In this document: one piece after another, positions 18,337 to 26,278 of the stretch
Layout: each line of letters begins with the position of its first letter
How positions within the stretch are numbered: position 1 is the stretch's first letter
DNA from: JBAIYU01 sp036763085
Lineage (GTDB): Bacteria > Bacillota > Negativicutes > DSM-1736 > Dendrosporobacteraceae
Assembly: GCF_036763085.1 (NCBI RefSeq)
Contig: NZ_JBAIYU010000010.1
Coordinates: 744,001 to 808,000, forward strand
Reading direction: 5' to 3'
DNA length: 64,000 nucleotides
The notes under the pieces: generated by a model
The model's database searches: none
The model's input: the letters and a program-made list of their open reading frames with translations, nothing else
What the model was told of the DNA's origin: nothing
Program-made: the position numbers and the translations under genes

Positions 18337-18526
18337 CTATTGTTTTTATTATATTAAAAAATGTTTATTCCCACTGTACATGATTAAATAACTATTCCGA
18401 TAACTTAATCATTATACCAAAATTCAATTTTATAATGTTACAAATATACACCTTAGTAAACGGAGCATTTTTTCTGCGACATGATAAGCTGTACACCTAA
18501 ATATAGCCAGTTTAAAAACCATGCTT

Positions 18527-18644
18527 AGGCTGCCCTAGAAGGCTCAGTTGCTAGGAGCACCGCAATATCCAGCAGCGCCGCCTACAGCGGTCGTACGCAA
18601 GCAATGGGTTTGAGGCTGAGCGACGCAAATGAGCCTGGCAGCCT
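18527..18644. repeat. dispersed palindromic repeat, family A copy 2
   Basis: The second copy of the 120-base element at 15947. It keeps AGGCTGCC/GGCAGCCT ends, the AGGCTCA/TGAGCCT inner arms and the CCGC-N5-GCGG hairpin, whose loop differs (CTACA here, GTACT in copy 1). It lacks four bases near its right end. It lies downstream of pduT and upstream of the ilvB promoter. Confidence 0.85.
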
Positions 18645-18645
18645 T

Positions 18646-18696
18646 TATAGCTTAAATTAGCCTGTACATTTAGTGTACAGGCTAATTTAAGCTATA
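18646..18696 (-). terminator. 23-bp perfect inverted repeat at the end of the pdu operon
   Basis: Arms 18646-18668 and 18674-18696 are perfect complements with a 5-base loop, seven bases past the pduT stop. There is no T run after it on either strand, so it is an atypical terminator; it could also protect the 3' end of the long pdu transcript from exonucleases. Confidence 0.6.
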
Positions 18697-18702
18697 GGAG
18701 TA

Positions 18703-19254
18703 TTAATATAAAACCTCATGCAGATTTTTATGTGGTGCCGGCAGAACTAGAGAGTCTAAGAAAAACCCTGACTCTTTGATAACGTCACTCCCTGCCCGTA
18801 CAGCTGTGCTGACTGCTCCAACGTCACCAGACATTGTAACTACAGCTTTGCCCCCCATGCCTCGGGCCAGCCTCACTTCCAAAAGGCTTATAGCAGCAGC
18901 TTTAACGGCGGCATCGGCTGCAATTATAGCAGATGCAACAGAAAAGCTTTCTATAACCCCTAGCGCCTTAATCTCCTTTACATTAGTACACCCTGTAAGC
19001 GCTGGAAAAATACTGGCGTGAGCGTTAGGAAGAATAAATTCATCTACAATATTGTCTGAACCACCAGCGGCCTGTCCACTGCGTACAGCACTTTGGACAG
19101 CACCAACGTCTCCCGCCACCATTACAACATATTTCCCCGGACAAAGCGGCTGTGCCATAACAAGCTCCACGTTTGCAGCCTTAAGCATGGCATCAGCAAC
19201 CAAAATGCCCTTTGTTATATTCTTGATTTCAAGCAGCCCAATAGCACTTCTCAT
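18703..19254 (-). CDS. pduT: microcompartment shell protein PduT (tandem BMC domains, Fe-S)
   Basis: A 183-residue protein with two BMC domains in tandem (about 1-90 and 95-183), the trimeric shell class. Cys38 lies in PLCPGKY at the pore-facing loop, matching the cysteine that holds a 4Fe-4S cluster in Salmonella PduT; electron passage through the shell is the proposed role. GGAGG precedes the ATG at 19254; an upstream in-frame start would overlap pduS and is rejected. It is the last gene of the operon, next to its likely partner PduS. Confidence 0.93.
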   Translation of the reverse strand: MRSAIGLLEIKNITKGILVADAMLKAANVELVMAQPLCPGKYVVMVAGDVGAVQSAVRSGQAAGGSDNIVDEFILPNAHASIFPALTGCTNVKEIKALGVIESFSVASAIIAADAAVKAAAISLLEVRLARGMGGKAVVTMSGDVGAVSTAVRAGSDVIKESGFFLDSLVLPAPHKNLHEVLY

Positions 19255-19273
19255 TCTACTACCTCCTGCAGCT

Positions 19274-20611
19274 TTATACTGCCCGAATACCGATCTGGTC
19301 ATTTACGGCAATTACTTTACCGGAAATACTGGCATGCAGTTTCGCGCCTAGAGCACCTTCCGGAATTTCGGCGATCACATCTCCACGTTTTACACTATCT
19401 CCAACCTTTACAATGGAGACAGCCGCAGCACCGATATGCTGAGATAGAGGCAGCCAAACCTCTTGTGTACTTACCTGCTCTAAAGTCAACGGAGCTTTAA
19501 CATCATACTGAGTTAACCCTAGACGAGCTATCAATCGTTTAGTTGGAATTCGACGATATTCCCGCTGCTGTTTTACCGAAAGCGGTATATTCTTATGCGG
19601 ATTTTTAATGCCGGCCTTACTCAATTGGCTTTTCAATTCTGCATTAACTCTCCGCGGAGATAACCCCATAGTGCAGCCAAAGGTATCGCAAGCACCACAT
19701 TCAGAACAGAGAAACGCCCTTGTAATAGTATCAATATCATTATATTGGCTTCTGCCAATAATCTGCATAACCTTATGTGGTTCCAAACTATGTCCTAATA
19801 AATTGCGCGGACATACATCAGTACAGGCCATGCAATTACAGCACACTGCTTTAGCCCGATTAGAAATTGCTGTCCAGTTTGTCTCTTTTTGCACTACCAG
19901 CGGATGTTCTACCGGCAACACTATCAAGCCGCCGGTTGTTTTCGTTACAGCAGCATCAGGTGAAGTCAGCTTTCCCATCATAGGCCCGCCGTCAATAATG
20001 GCATAAGGAGTAACTAATGGGCCTCCCGCTAGCTCGAGCAAATATTTCAGCTTTGTCCCAACTGGAACTTTTAGAGTTATCGGATGATTAACCACACCAG
20101 TGACTGTTACATATTTATCAGTCACTGGCTGCCCTTCCATGGCCTGCGCTATATTCATTAGTGTCTCGACATTAGCCACAACGACACCAACGTGTAAAGG
20201 GATTCCTCCTTCCGGAACAATCCTCCCTGTTACTTCATTTACCAATACTTGTTCATCACCGGCCGGATAAAAATCAGGTACAAAGAACAACTTAATGTTT
20301 TGTTCATTTACCCTGCTTATTGCAGCCTTAAGATTAACAGCTGCCGCCTCATATTTAGCCTTTAAGCCAATAAAGCCGCTTTTGGCGCCGGTGGCACTCA
20401 TTACAAGCTTTAGACCCATTACAATTTTCATGCTTTCTACAGCCATAAGATGCTGATTTGTTCTGAGAAGTGGTTCACATTCCGCACCGTTAGCGATAAC
20501 AACATCAACATTAGCATTTATTTTAGTATGAGTCGGGAAGCCGGCTCCCCCGGCTCCCACAACTCCGGCTGCTCTAACTGCAGCAATAATTTCATCCCGC
20601 ATTCCCTTCAC
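19274..20611 (-). CDS. pduS: cobalamin reductase PduS (RnfC-like)
   Basis: A flavo-iron-sulfur protein related to RnfC/NuoF that reduces cob(II)alamin inside the compartment, feeding PduO. The flavin/NADH site GVVGAGGAGFPTHTK is at the N-terminus. Two 4Fe-4S motifs lie in the middle (CCNCMACTDVCP and CSECGACDTFGC), and a sandwich-hybrid domain with ISGKV is at the C-terminus. Start choice is uncertain: GTG at 20611 has AAGGGG six bases upstream, ATG at 20602 is the next option. The gene begins 24 bases after pduP. Confidence 0.92.
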   Translation of the reverse strand: MKGMRDEIIAAVRAAGVVGAGGAGFPTHTKINANVDVVIANGAECEPLLRTNQHLMAVESMKIVMGLKLVMSATGAKSGFIGLKAKYEAAAVNLKAAISRVNEQNIKLFFVPDFYPAGDEQVLVNEVTGRIVPEGGIPLHVGVVVANVETLMNIAQAMEGQPVTDKYVTVTGVVNHPITLKVPVGTKLKYLLELAGGPLVTPYAIIDGGPMMGKLTSPDAAVTKTTGGLIVLPVEHPLVVQKETNWTAISNRAKAVCCNCMACTDVCPRNLLGHSLEPHKVMQIIGRSQYNDIDTITRAFLCSECGACDTFGCTMGLSPRRVNAELKSQLSKAGIKNPHKNIPLSVKQQREYRRIPTKRLIARLGLTQYDVKAPLTLEQVSTQEVWLPLSQHIGAAAVSIVKVGDSVKRGDVIAEIPEGALGAKLHASISGKVIAVNDQIGIRAV

Positions 20612-20635
20612 CCGCTTCCCCTTTTCACTTGGCAA

Positions 20636-22066
20636 TTACACAATGGAAAATGCATCAACGAGTACGCAGCGGCGCTGACGAGTAAAGCTCCGCGGTGAAG
20701 TTAAACCTTCTCCTGTCGGACCTGCAATCGTGAAGGTGGTAAAACCTTCCCCGCCAACTCCAATACCAGCAAATGATGGGGCATTCTTTACAAAAATAGT
20801 GGTTTCAATTGCCTTTGCAAGGCGTGTTAAATTATCAACATTTTTGGAATGCATTATAGCAGTATGACGATTACCATGTTCTACTTTTACGGCCAGTTTT
20901 ATTGCGGTGTCGATATCTTTGACCTGAACAATCGGCAGTACTGGCATCATGAGTTCTTCCACAACAAAAGGATGATCTTCACTTGTCTCACAAATTATCA
21001 CTTTGGTTTCAGCGGAAGCATTTATGCCAATCTTAGCAAGAATATATCTTGCATCTTTTCCGACGTAGTCTTTGTTAATGCCGTAAATTTTTTTAGGCTT
21101 TTCTGTGCAGCCGGCGGCCTTTAATTCTTCCTGCTCTGTCATGATAACTTGAAGCAGCTCGTCAATCTGACTGCCGGATATTAAATAGGCACCGTATTTT
21201 TGCATATAAGCCATTAGTTTATCAGCAATAGACCCGACGACAATAACTTCTTTTTCTGCAATACACGGTAAATTATTATCAAAAGAACATCCAGCGATAA
21301 TGTCACGAGCCGCTTTTTCAATATCAGCTGTCTCATCGACAACTGCCGGCGGATTTCCCGCTCCTGCACCAATTGCCTTTTTGCCCGATGACATTACAGC
21401 CTTAACAACGCCCGGTCCGCCTGTAGCTACAAGCATATTTACTCCCGGATGCTTCATCATCTCATTAGCTGCATCAATTGTAGTATCAGCTAATGTTGTT
21501 AGTAAATTGGCTGGACCGCCCACTTTAATAATAGCTTCATTAAGAAGTCTTATTGTCTTAATAGAAGTTTCTTTAGCTTTGGGATGAGGGCTAAACATAA
21601 CGGCATTTCCGGCAGCAATCATTCCTATTCCATTACAAATGACTGTTTCCGACGGATTGGTAGTCGGCGTTATTGCCCCTATAACTCCATACGGACCCAT
21701 TTCAATCAAAGTCAAGCCATGATCTCCACTCCAAGCGTCTGTCTTGAGATCTTCGGTACCTGGAGTCTTTTGAGCAGCTACTTTATTCTTAAGTATCTTG
21801 TCATCTACATTACCCATGCCTGATTCTTCAACAGCCATTTTAGCCAATAACTCGGCATTCTCACAAGCTGCTATACGCATTGCCTGTATTAAGCACTCGC
21901 GTTTTTCAATAGAGAGCGCCGCTAACTGCTTTTGAGCTGTACTAGCTGCAGCCACAGCTTGATCAACAGTAGTAAAAATGCCATCATTAACAGTAATGTC
22001 TTGTCTTTCCATAACGGCTAATATTTCGGCTGTTATTTTTGCAACTAGAGTCTGATCAATAACCAT
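20636..22066 (-). CDS. pduP: CoA-acylating propionaldehyde dehydrogenase
   Basis: A 476-residue aldehyde dehydrogenase that converts propanal, CoA and NAD to propanoyl-CoA and NADH. The catalytic cysteine is near residue 265 in DNNLPCIAEKE. The first 18 or so residues form an amphipathic helix (TLVAKITAEIL) that matches the PduP encapsulation peptide. The ATG at 22066 follows GGGAGG at ten bases; a longer in-frame start would overlap pduO. With no alcohol dehydrogenase gene (pduQ) in this operon, NADH from PduP must be recycled by PduS or by an enzyme encoded elsewhere. Confidence 0.94.
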   Translation of the reverse strand: MVIDQTLVAKITAEILAVMERQDITVNDGIFTTVDQAVAAASTAQKQLAALSIEKRECLIQAMRIAACENAELLAKMAVEESGMGNVDDKILKNKVAAQKTPGTEDLKTDAWSGDHGLTLIEMGPYGVIGAITPTTNPSETVICNGIGMIAAGNAVMFSPHPKAKETSIKTIRLLNEAIIKVGGPANLLTTLADTTIDAANEMMKHPGVNMLVATGGPGVVKAVMSSGKKAIGAGAGNPPAVVDETADIEKAARDIIAGCSFDNNLPCIAEKEVIVVGSIADKLMAYMQKYGAYLISGSQIDELLQVIMTEQEELKAAGCTEKPKKIYGINKDYVGKDARYILAKIGINASAETKVIICETSEDHPFVVEELMMPVLPIVQVKDIDTAIKLAVKVEHGNRHTAIMHSKNVDNLTRLAKAIETTIFVKNAPSFAGIGVGGEGFTTFTIAGPTGEGLTSPRSFTRQRRCVLVDAFSIV

Positions 22067-22094
22067 ATAAGCACTTCCTCCCATCCACAGCTGC

Positions 22095-23129
22095 TTATTG
22101 CAAAACTGCCATGCCAGCCTTAGCAACTATCATATCTTCTTCTACAGTACCGCCGCTCACACCAACCCCGCCTATTAAGCGTCCTGCAGAGATTAACGGA
22201 AAACCGCCGCCAAAGACAATAAACCGCCCTGAACCTGCAGTGTTAAGACCATAGAGAGACTGCCCCGGTACAGAGAGCGATGCGGCTAGATCTGTAGGCA
22301 GCTGCAAGGCTGCAGCCGTATAGGCTTTGTCTAATGCAATCGATATACTGCCAAGCAAAGCTCCATCCATACGATGTTGGGCAACCAAATTGCCACCGTC
22401 GTCTACAACTGCAATAACCATCGGTACGTTTATTTCGCGGGCTTTCTTTTCTGCAGCCTCGATAATTTTTTTGGCTTTATCTAAAATGCTTTCTACGCCA
22501 TTTGTACCGGTTGCAGCTTCAACAAGCCTTTTCGCTGTATTTATTATTTCAGCTGTACGCTGATTTTCTTTTGCAGACTGTTCAGCTAAGATTTTCGTTA
22601 TCTTTGCTGCTACCGTCTTTATTAGCTCCTCCTGCTCAATGCACCTTGCCAAAACGAACAGTAAATCCGATAATCGATTTAAATAAAGTGCTGCCTGCTC
22701 AGAAACCGATTCAGACCTTCTCAGCTTAACTACAAGCCGCTCAGCTCGCCTAACTATGGTACGAGCTAGGTCCAAAGCTGCTCCGGCCGGAGTTCCTCCC
22801 GGTGTTATAAAGCTTCTTTGTGGTATTCTCTTTAGCTCTAATGAATCAATAATACTTTCTAGCCGAGCGACATGATCTTTATTAATTCTGAAGTTCGCAG
22901 CAGCACTTTCAGTTGCTAAATCAGCATTAAGCAAAATTAACTCATCCTGTATACTTTGAATAATTTCAGCTGCCCAGCCTTTATCTGTTAGCGATTTAGC
23001 CAGCCCCATCGCTGCACTGGCTTCATCAACTGTACCATAAGCGTTTACCCGGTCATGGTCTTTATAAACCCTTTGTTTAGAAAGCAAACTTGTCTGACCG
23101 CCATCGCCAGTTTTCGTATAAACTTTCAT
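22095..23129 (-). CDS. pduO: ATP:cob(I)alamin adenosyltransferase PduO, two-domain form
   Basis: A 344-residue protein. The N-terminal half (about 1-185) is the PduO-type adenosyltransferase, with the ATP-binding start YTKTGDGGQTSLL and the arginine-rich helix ARTIVRRAERLV. The C-terminal half (about 200-344) is a PduOC/HbpS-like domain ending in GGVGVSGGTVEEDM, which binds haem in some homologues. It makes adenosylcobalamin for the diol dehydratase. GAGGAG precedes the ATG at 23129, just past the pduN stop. Confidence 0.94.
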   Translation of the reverse strand: MKVYTKTGDGGQTSLLSKQRVYKDHDRVNAYGTVDEASAAMGLAKSLTDKGWAAEIIQSIQDELILLNADLATESAAANFRINKDHVARLESIIDSLELKRIPQRSFITPGGTPAGAALDLARTIVRRAERLVVKLRRSESVSEQAALYLNRLSDLLFVLARCIEQEELIKTVAAKITKILAEQSAKENQRTAEIINTAKRLVEAATGTNGVESILDKAKKIIEAAEKKAREINVPMVIAVVDDGGNLVAQHRMDGALLGSISIALDKAYTAAALQLPTDLAASLSVPGQSLYGLNTAGSGRFIVFGGGFPLISAGRLIGGVGVSGGTVEEDMIVAKAGMAVLQ

Positions 23130-23133
23130 GGTA

Positions 23134-23418
23134 CTACTCCTCAAGTAAAGCTTTATTTATTTCAATACTATCAATTATCCCAACGATAGCCGCATCTACC
23201 GCAGCATTTGGTCTGCCTGTTACGTGCCTAGCCGAACTGCCTTCAACTACGAGTACCGTTTCACCAGTACCAGCCCCAATGGTATCTACCGCAACAATAG
23301 GCGATGTTCTCCCACTTTGACCTAATAGCGACGGCTGAACTATAAGCAGCTTACAGCCAGTCAGACTGTCATCTTTCGGCGTGGCAACTAGTGTGCCGAT
23401 CACCTTTCCCACCCACAT
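23134..23418 (-). CDS. pduN: microcompartment vertex protein PduN (EutN/CcmL family)
   Basis: A 94-residue pentamer-forming protein that caps the vertices of the shell. The family start WVGKVIGTLVATPKDDSL and the later GAGTGETVLVVEGSSAR are both visible. Two ATG codons lie six bases apart; GGAAGG touches the first and lies six bases from the second, so 23418 is chosen. It lies between the flavoprotein gene and pduO, as in known pdu operons. Confidence 0.93.
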   Translation of the reverse strand: MWVGKVIGTLVATPKDDSLTGCKLLIVQPSLLGQSGRTSPIVAVDTIGAGTGETVLVVEGSSARHVTGRPNAAVDAAIVGIIDSIEINKALLEE

Positions 23419-23439
23419 AAACATCCTTCCTTTCTTGCG

Positions 23440-24246
23440 CTATCTACTATTAGAAGCAGTGACTAACTCAATACCGTATTCACGAGCGACATCTGCCGCA
23501 AGTGGTGTCACAATGGTCCCATCTGCTATAATAAGCGACTTAGAACCATTTAACGCAGCACTCTTTACAGTCCCCGCATCAAGTACGGCTTTTCTGCCTG
23601 CTTGAATTGGTGCCATTTCGTTTTTTACTTCAGTGTAGAGCAGCTTACTAGTCAGAGCAGCTAATTCATTCACTTTAACAAGATTAATACCAAATGCCCG
23701 AGCCTTATTTAAGTTAGCCCTAAGAGCCTGCGCTAAAGTAGGTGATGCATTACCCATTTTAGCTTTTACTCGCCAGTCATCGTGCGGATCAGCTGCGTTT
23801 TCGGCTGCAACGACTGGCTTTCCCAGCTGCAGGGCCTGAAGTATTAGTGTCGCCGGCATAGTGTCCAAAATTGTATAAGCGATTTTAGCTACTGTATTTT
23901 GAGTTAAAACCGGAACTAGCACTAAATCAGCCTCTCTTAGCTCTTTTCCCGGATAGGGCGAATGGGCGGTTACAACATTAATGTCACCACCCAGAGTTTT
24001 ATGGACCCTATTTATACCAATAATTTCTTCTGCGGCTTTAGATAAAACCACTGTTATGTCAATATTTTGATTTTGGATTTCTTGCAATTCACACATTGCT
24101 TGGTCCAGCCCAATTGTTCCACCAGTTAAAATCACAAGAGCCTTATTTCGCCTAACTGATGTTTCCTGCTTTTCTTCTAAATCAGTACTTTTCAGCTTCC
24201 TTAAAACCTCACTGGTAATATATTGGATAAGCGACTCATTATCCAT
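23440..24246 (-). CDS. microcompartment-associated HFCD-type flavoprotein at the pduM position
   Basis: A 268-residue protein. Residues 1-20 form an amphipathic helix (ESLIQYITSEVLRKL) like encapsulation peptides of the neighbouring enzymes. The middle (about 35-180) has an HFCD flavoprotein pattern, with P-x-x-x-N-T-x-x-K-I-A near residue 110, as in phosphopantothenoylcysteine decarboxylases and dipicolinate synthase B. The last 40 residues (IVTPLAADVAREYGIELV) form a tail seen in other microcompartment proteins. It starts directly after the pduL stop. FMN binding is likely; the reaction is unknown. Classical pduM is absent, and this gene sits in its place. Confidence 0.8.
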   Translation of the reverse strand: MDNESLIQYITSEVLRKLKSTDLEEKQETSVRRNKALVILTGGTIGLDQAMCELQEIQNQNIDITVVLSKAAEEIIGINRVHKTLGGDINVVTAHSPYPGKELREADLVLVPVLTQNTVAKIAYTILDTMPATLILQALQLGKPVVAAENAADPHDDWRVKAKMGNASPTLAQALRANLNKARAFGINLVKVNELAALTSKLLYTEVKNEMAPIQAGRKAVLDAGTVKSAALNGSKSLIIADGTIVTPLAADVAREYGIELVTASNSR

Positions 24247-24906
24247 CTACTTAGCCCCCTCATGCCGCAGGGTTACGAGTTGACCGTTCACTAGACCTAA
24301 ACCATTAGCTTCATCGGTATCAATATGCAGTTCTCTCTGAAAACTTGGGTTGACTCGTACTAGTACGTTACTGAGTATGCCGCCCCGCGCTCCGTCGACT
24401 TCTATCGTTACTCGGCTGCCGTCAACTACGCTGAACATATGAGCATCGGCACTGCTCATGTGAATGTGACGGGCTGCACAAATCACTCCTTCAGTCAGCG
24501 TAACGGCTCCCTTCGTGCCGACTACTATTATTCCAGCAGAACCTGCAATATCGCCAGAATCACGTACAGGAGGTTTTATTCCTAGGCTAAAACCATCCGT
24601 ACGAGACACTTCAACTTGAGTAAATTTACGAATTGGTCCCAAAACTCTTACTCCACGAATAATCCCTTTGGGCCCAACCAGCGTAACTGTCTCTTTGGCC
24701 GCAAATTCACCAGTCTGTTTTAAGTCTTTCTCACATGTAAGCTCATAACCGCTTCCAAACAGCAAAGCTGTATGTTCGGCAGAGAGATGGATATGGCGGT
24801 TTGATATTCCTACAGGAATTCCGGCTTTGTAAGAATCATTAATCGCCTGACCTGATAGTGATGCTAGAACCTTAGCTACAATTTCTTCTACTACCGCTTG
24901 CTCCAT
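24247..24906 (-). CDS. pduL: phosphate propanoyltransferase PduL
   Basis: A 219-residue phosphotransacylase that turns propanoyl-CoA into propanoyl phosphate and regenerates CoA inside the compartment. The two zinc-binding HxH motifs are in SNRHIHLS (near residue 37) and ARHIHMS (near 147). The first 18 residues (VVEEIVAKVLASL) form the expected encapsulation helix. Its length is normal for the microcompartment form. It lies between pduJ and the flavoprotein gene. Confidence 0.95.
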   Translation of the reverse strand: MEQAVVEEIVAKVLASLSGQAINDSYKAGIPVGISNRHIHLSAEHTALLFGSGYELTCEKDLKQTGEFAAKETVTLVGPKGIIRGVRVLGPIRKFTQVEVSRTDGFSLGIKPPVRDSGDIAGSAGIIVVGTKGAVTLTEGVICAARHIHMSSADAHMFSVVDGSRVTIEVDGARGGILSNVLVRVNPSFQRELHIDTDEANGLGLVNGQLVTLRHEGAK

Positions 24907-24943
24907 AATCGCACCTCTTTCCGCCTAAAACTCCCGCAAAAAT

Positions 24944-25231
24944 TTATAGATTACCGTCAAATTTAGGAAGAATTTTTTCAATATCAGTGTGAGGACGCGG
25001 AATAACATGAACAGATACTAATTCTCCTACCTTCTGAGCTGCTGCTGCTCCACTGTCGGTAGCAGCTTTAACAGCACCAACATCACCACGCACCATAACA
25101 GTTACTAAGCCTGAACCAATTTTTTCATAACCAACAAGAATAACATTTGCCGCCTTTACCATGGCATCAGCAGCCTCTATCGCTCCAACCAAACCTTTAG
25201 TTTCTACCATTCCTAATGCCTCTCCACGCAT
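24944..25231 (-). CDS. pduJ: hexameric BMC shell protein PduJ (PduA-like)
   Basis: A 95-residue single BMC-domain protein that makes the flat hexagonal facets. It is almost identical to the PduA of this operon, differing mainly at the two ends and a few positions such as GAVKAATDSG. The pore-lining stretch KIGSGLV is that of PduA/PduJ. Of three in-frame ATGs, the one at 25231 lies nine bases after GGAGG and gives the family start MRGEALGMVE. A two-codon-earlier overlap with pduK would otherwise be needed. Confidence 0.94.
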   Translation of the reverse strand: MRGEALGMVETKGLVGAIEAADAMVKAANVILVGYEKIGSGLVTVMVRGDVGAVKAATDSGAAAAQKVGELVSVHVIPRPHTDIEKILPKFDGNL

Positions 25232-25232
25232 A

Positions 25233-25817
25233 CTATTCATCCTCCTTATTATTTCTTTCATAGTGAATGCAGGTCACTTTGGGATCGCCCTTTTTTCTTG
25301 AGCAATTAGGATCACCGCATAAATTACAAATCTCTGATGCCTTTTTACTGCTCGAGAATTGCACTGTTTTGAGATTTTCTACTAATTGATCAAGTTTAGG
25401 AACTTCCTCATTGGTTTCCTCAGCTGGAAGAACAAGCTCCTCCACCTGTTCTGGCTGTTCTCCTTCTTCAATTTCAGCGGGTTCTTCCGATTTCACACAA
25501 GATTCTGCTGGCTTAGGGACTACGTCTTTCGCTATTGTGTCTTTGGTTATAACTAACGACCCTAGATCGCTATGAGGCCTTGGTATTACTTGAACTGCGT
25601 AAACCTTGCTGACCCTTTTTGCCGCTGCTGCACCAGCTTCAACTGCTGCTTTTACGGCACCTACGTTACCGCAGAGCTTTATAACTACCATTCCCCCGCC
25701 TTTAGTGAGTTCATAGCCTAATAACTTAACGTCAGCTGCCTTTACCGCGGCATCTGCCGCCTCGACTCCCGCCGCTAAACCTACTACTTCGATTAAACCC
25801 AGCGCACTTTTGACCAT
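25233..25817 (-). CDS. pduK: shell protein PduK (BMC domain plus cysteine-rich tail)
   Basis: A 194-residue protein. The BMC domain fills about residues 1-95. An acidic linker of about 60 residues rich in Glu and Pro follows. The C-terminal tail has a CNLCGDPNCSRKKGDPKVTC pattern, the cysteine motif known from PduK that may bind a metal or Fe-S cluster. It probably forms a specialised facet protein. It starts five bases from the pduH stop and ends two bases before pduJ. Confidence 0.92.
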   Translation of the reverse strand: MVKSALGLIEVVGLAAGVEAADAAVKAADVKLLGYELTKGGGMVVIKLCGNVGAVKAAVEAGAAAAKRVSKVYAVQVIPRPHSDLGSLVITKDTIAKDVVPKPAESCVKSEEPAEIEEGEQPEQVEELVLPAEETNEEVPKLDQLVENLKTVQFSSSKKASEICNLCGDPNCSRKKGDPKVTCIHYERNNKEDE

Positions 25818-25821
25818 GTAT

Positions 25822-26274
25822 TCACCTCCCCATGGCCTGAGAATGTTCTTTAATTACCCTTAAAACAATATCTCGAATCATTTGATAAGCGTCCTCATCC
25901 ACTTCGGGAATAATGCTTTCTTGACGGTCTTTAAAAGGTATTCCCTTTACCAGACGGGCAGCATTATAGCCGAACCGCCGCCACTCATGAGTATCTGAGC
26001 AATCACTGACAAAAAGCGGCCGCTCAGCAGGCAGTTTGTAATAGTGAATGCAGACTTCCTCCAAACCGATACCAATACCTACACCTAACTTAGACTGTTC
26101 GGCCCCCTGATAGGCTAGTCTAACTGCATCGGTTTCGTCGCTTATGAACAACGTAAACGGCACGCCTTCTTCCTCGATACCAGCTTGGACTTCACGCAGC
26201 TTGCATTCGCAATCGGCATGAGGAAAGGCCCAAATCATTATGCTAGGCTTTACTAACTCCTGACTTGTCTGCAT
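25822..26274 (-). CDS. pduH: diol dehydratase reactivase small subunit
   Basis: A 150-residue PduH/DdrB-type protein. The small subunit of the reactivase replaces the dehydratase medium subunit during exchange of damaged cobalamin. Family features include GVGIGIG and the final helix region. It follows pduG by five bases and has GAGGTG upstream of its ATG. The sequence is slightly longer than the usual 115-125, mostly at both ends. Confidence 0.9.
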   Translation of the reverse strand: MQTSQELVKPSIMIWAFPHADCECKLREVQAGIEEEGVPFTLFISDETDAVRLAYQGAEQSKLGVGIGIGLEEVCIHYYKLPAERPLFVSDCSDTHEWRRFGYNAARLVKGIPFKDRQESIIPEVDEDAYQMIRDIVLRVIKEHSQAMGR

Positions 26275-26278
26275 ACAT

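Noticed and set aside
18270..18526. Possible T-box or attenuator upstream of ilvB
   Set aside because: A near-consensus promoter puts the transcription start about 30 bases before the gene, and no T-box sequence or leader peptide is seen.
15947..18644. Family A repeats as ends of an integrated element (att sites) around ilvBN
   Set aside because: The DNA between them is a normal ilvBN operon without integrase or transposase; a dispersed repeat is simpler.
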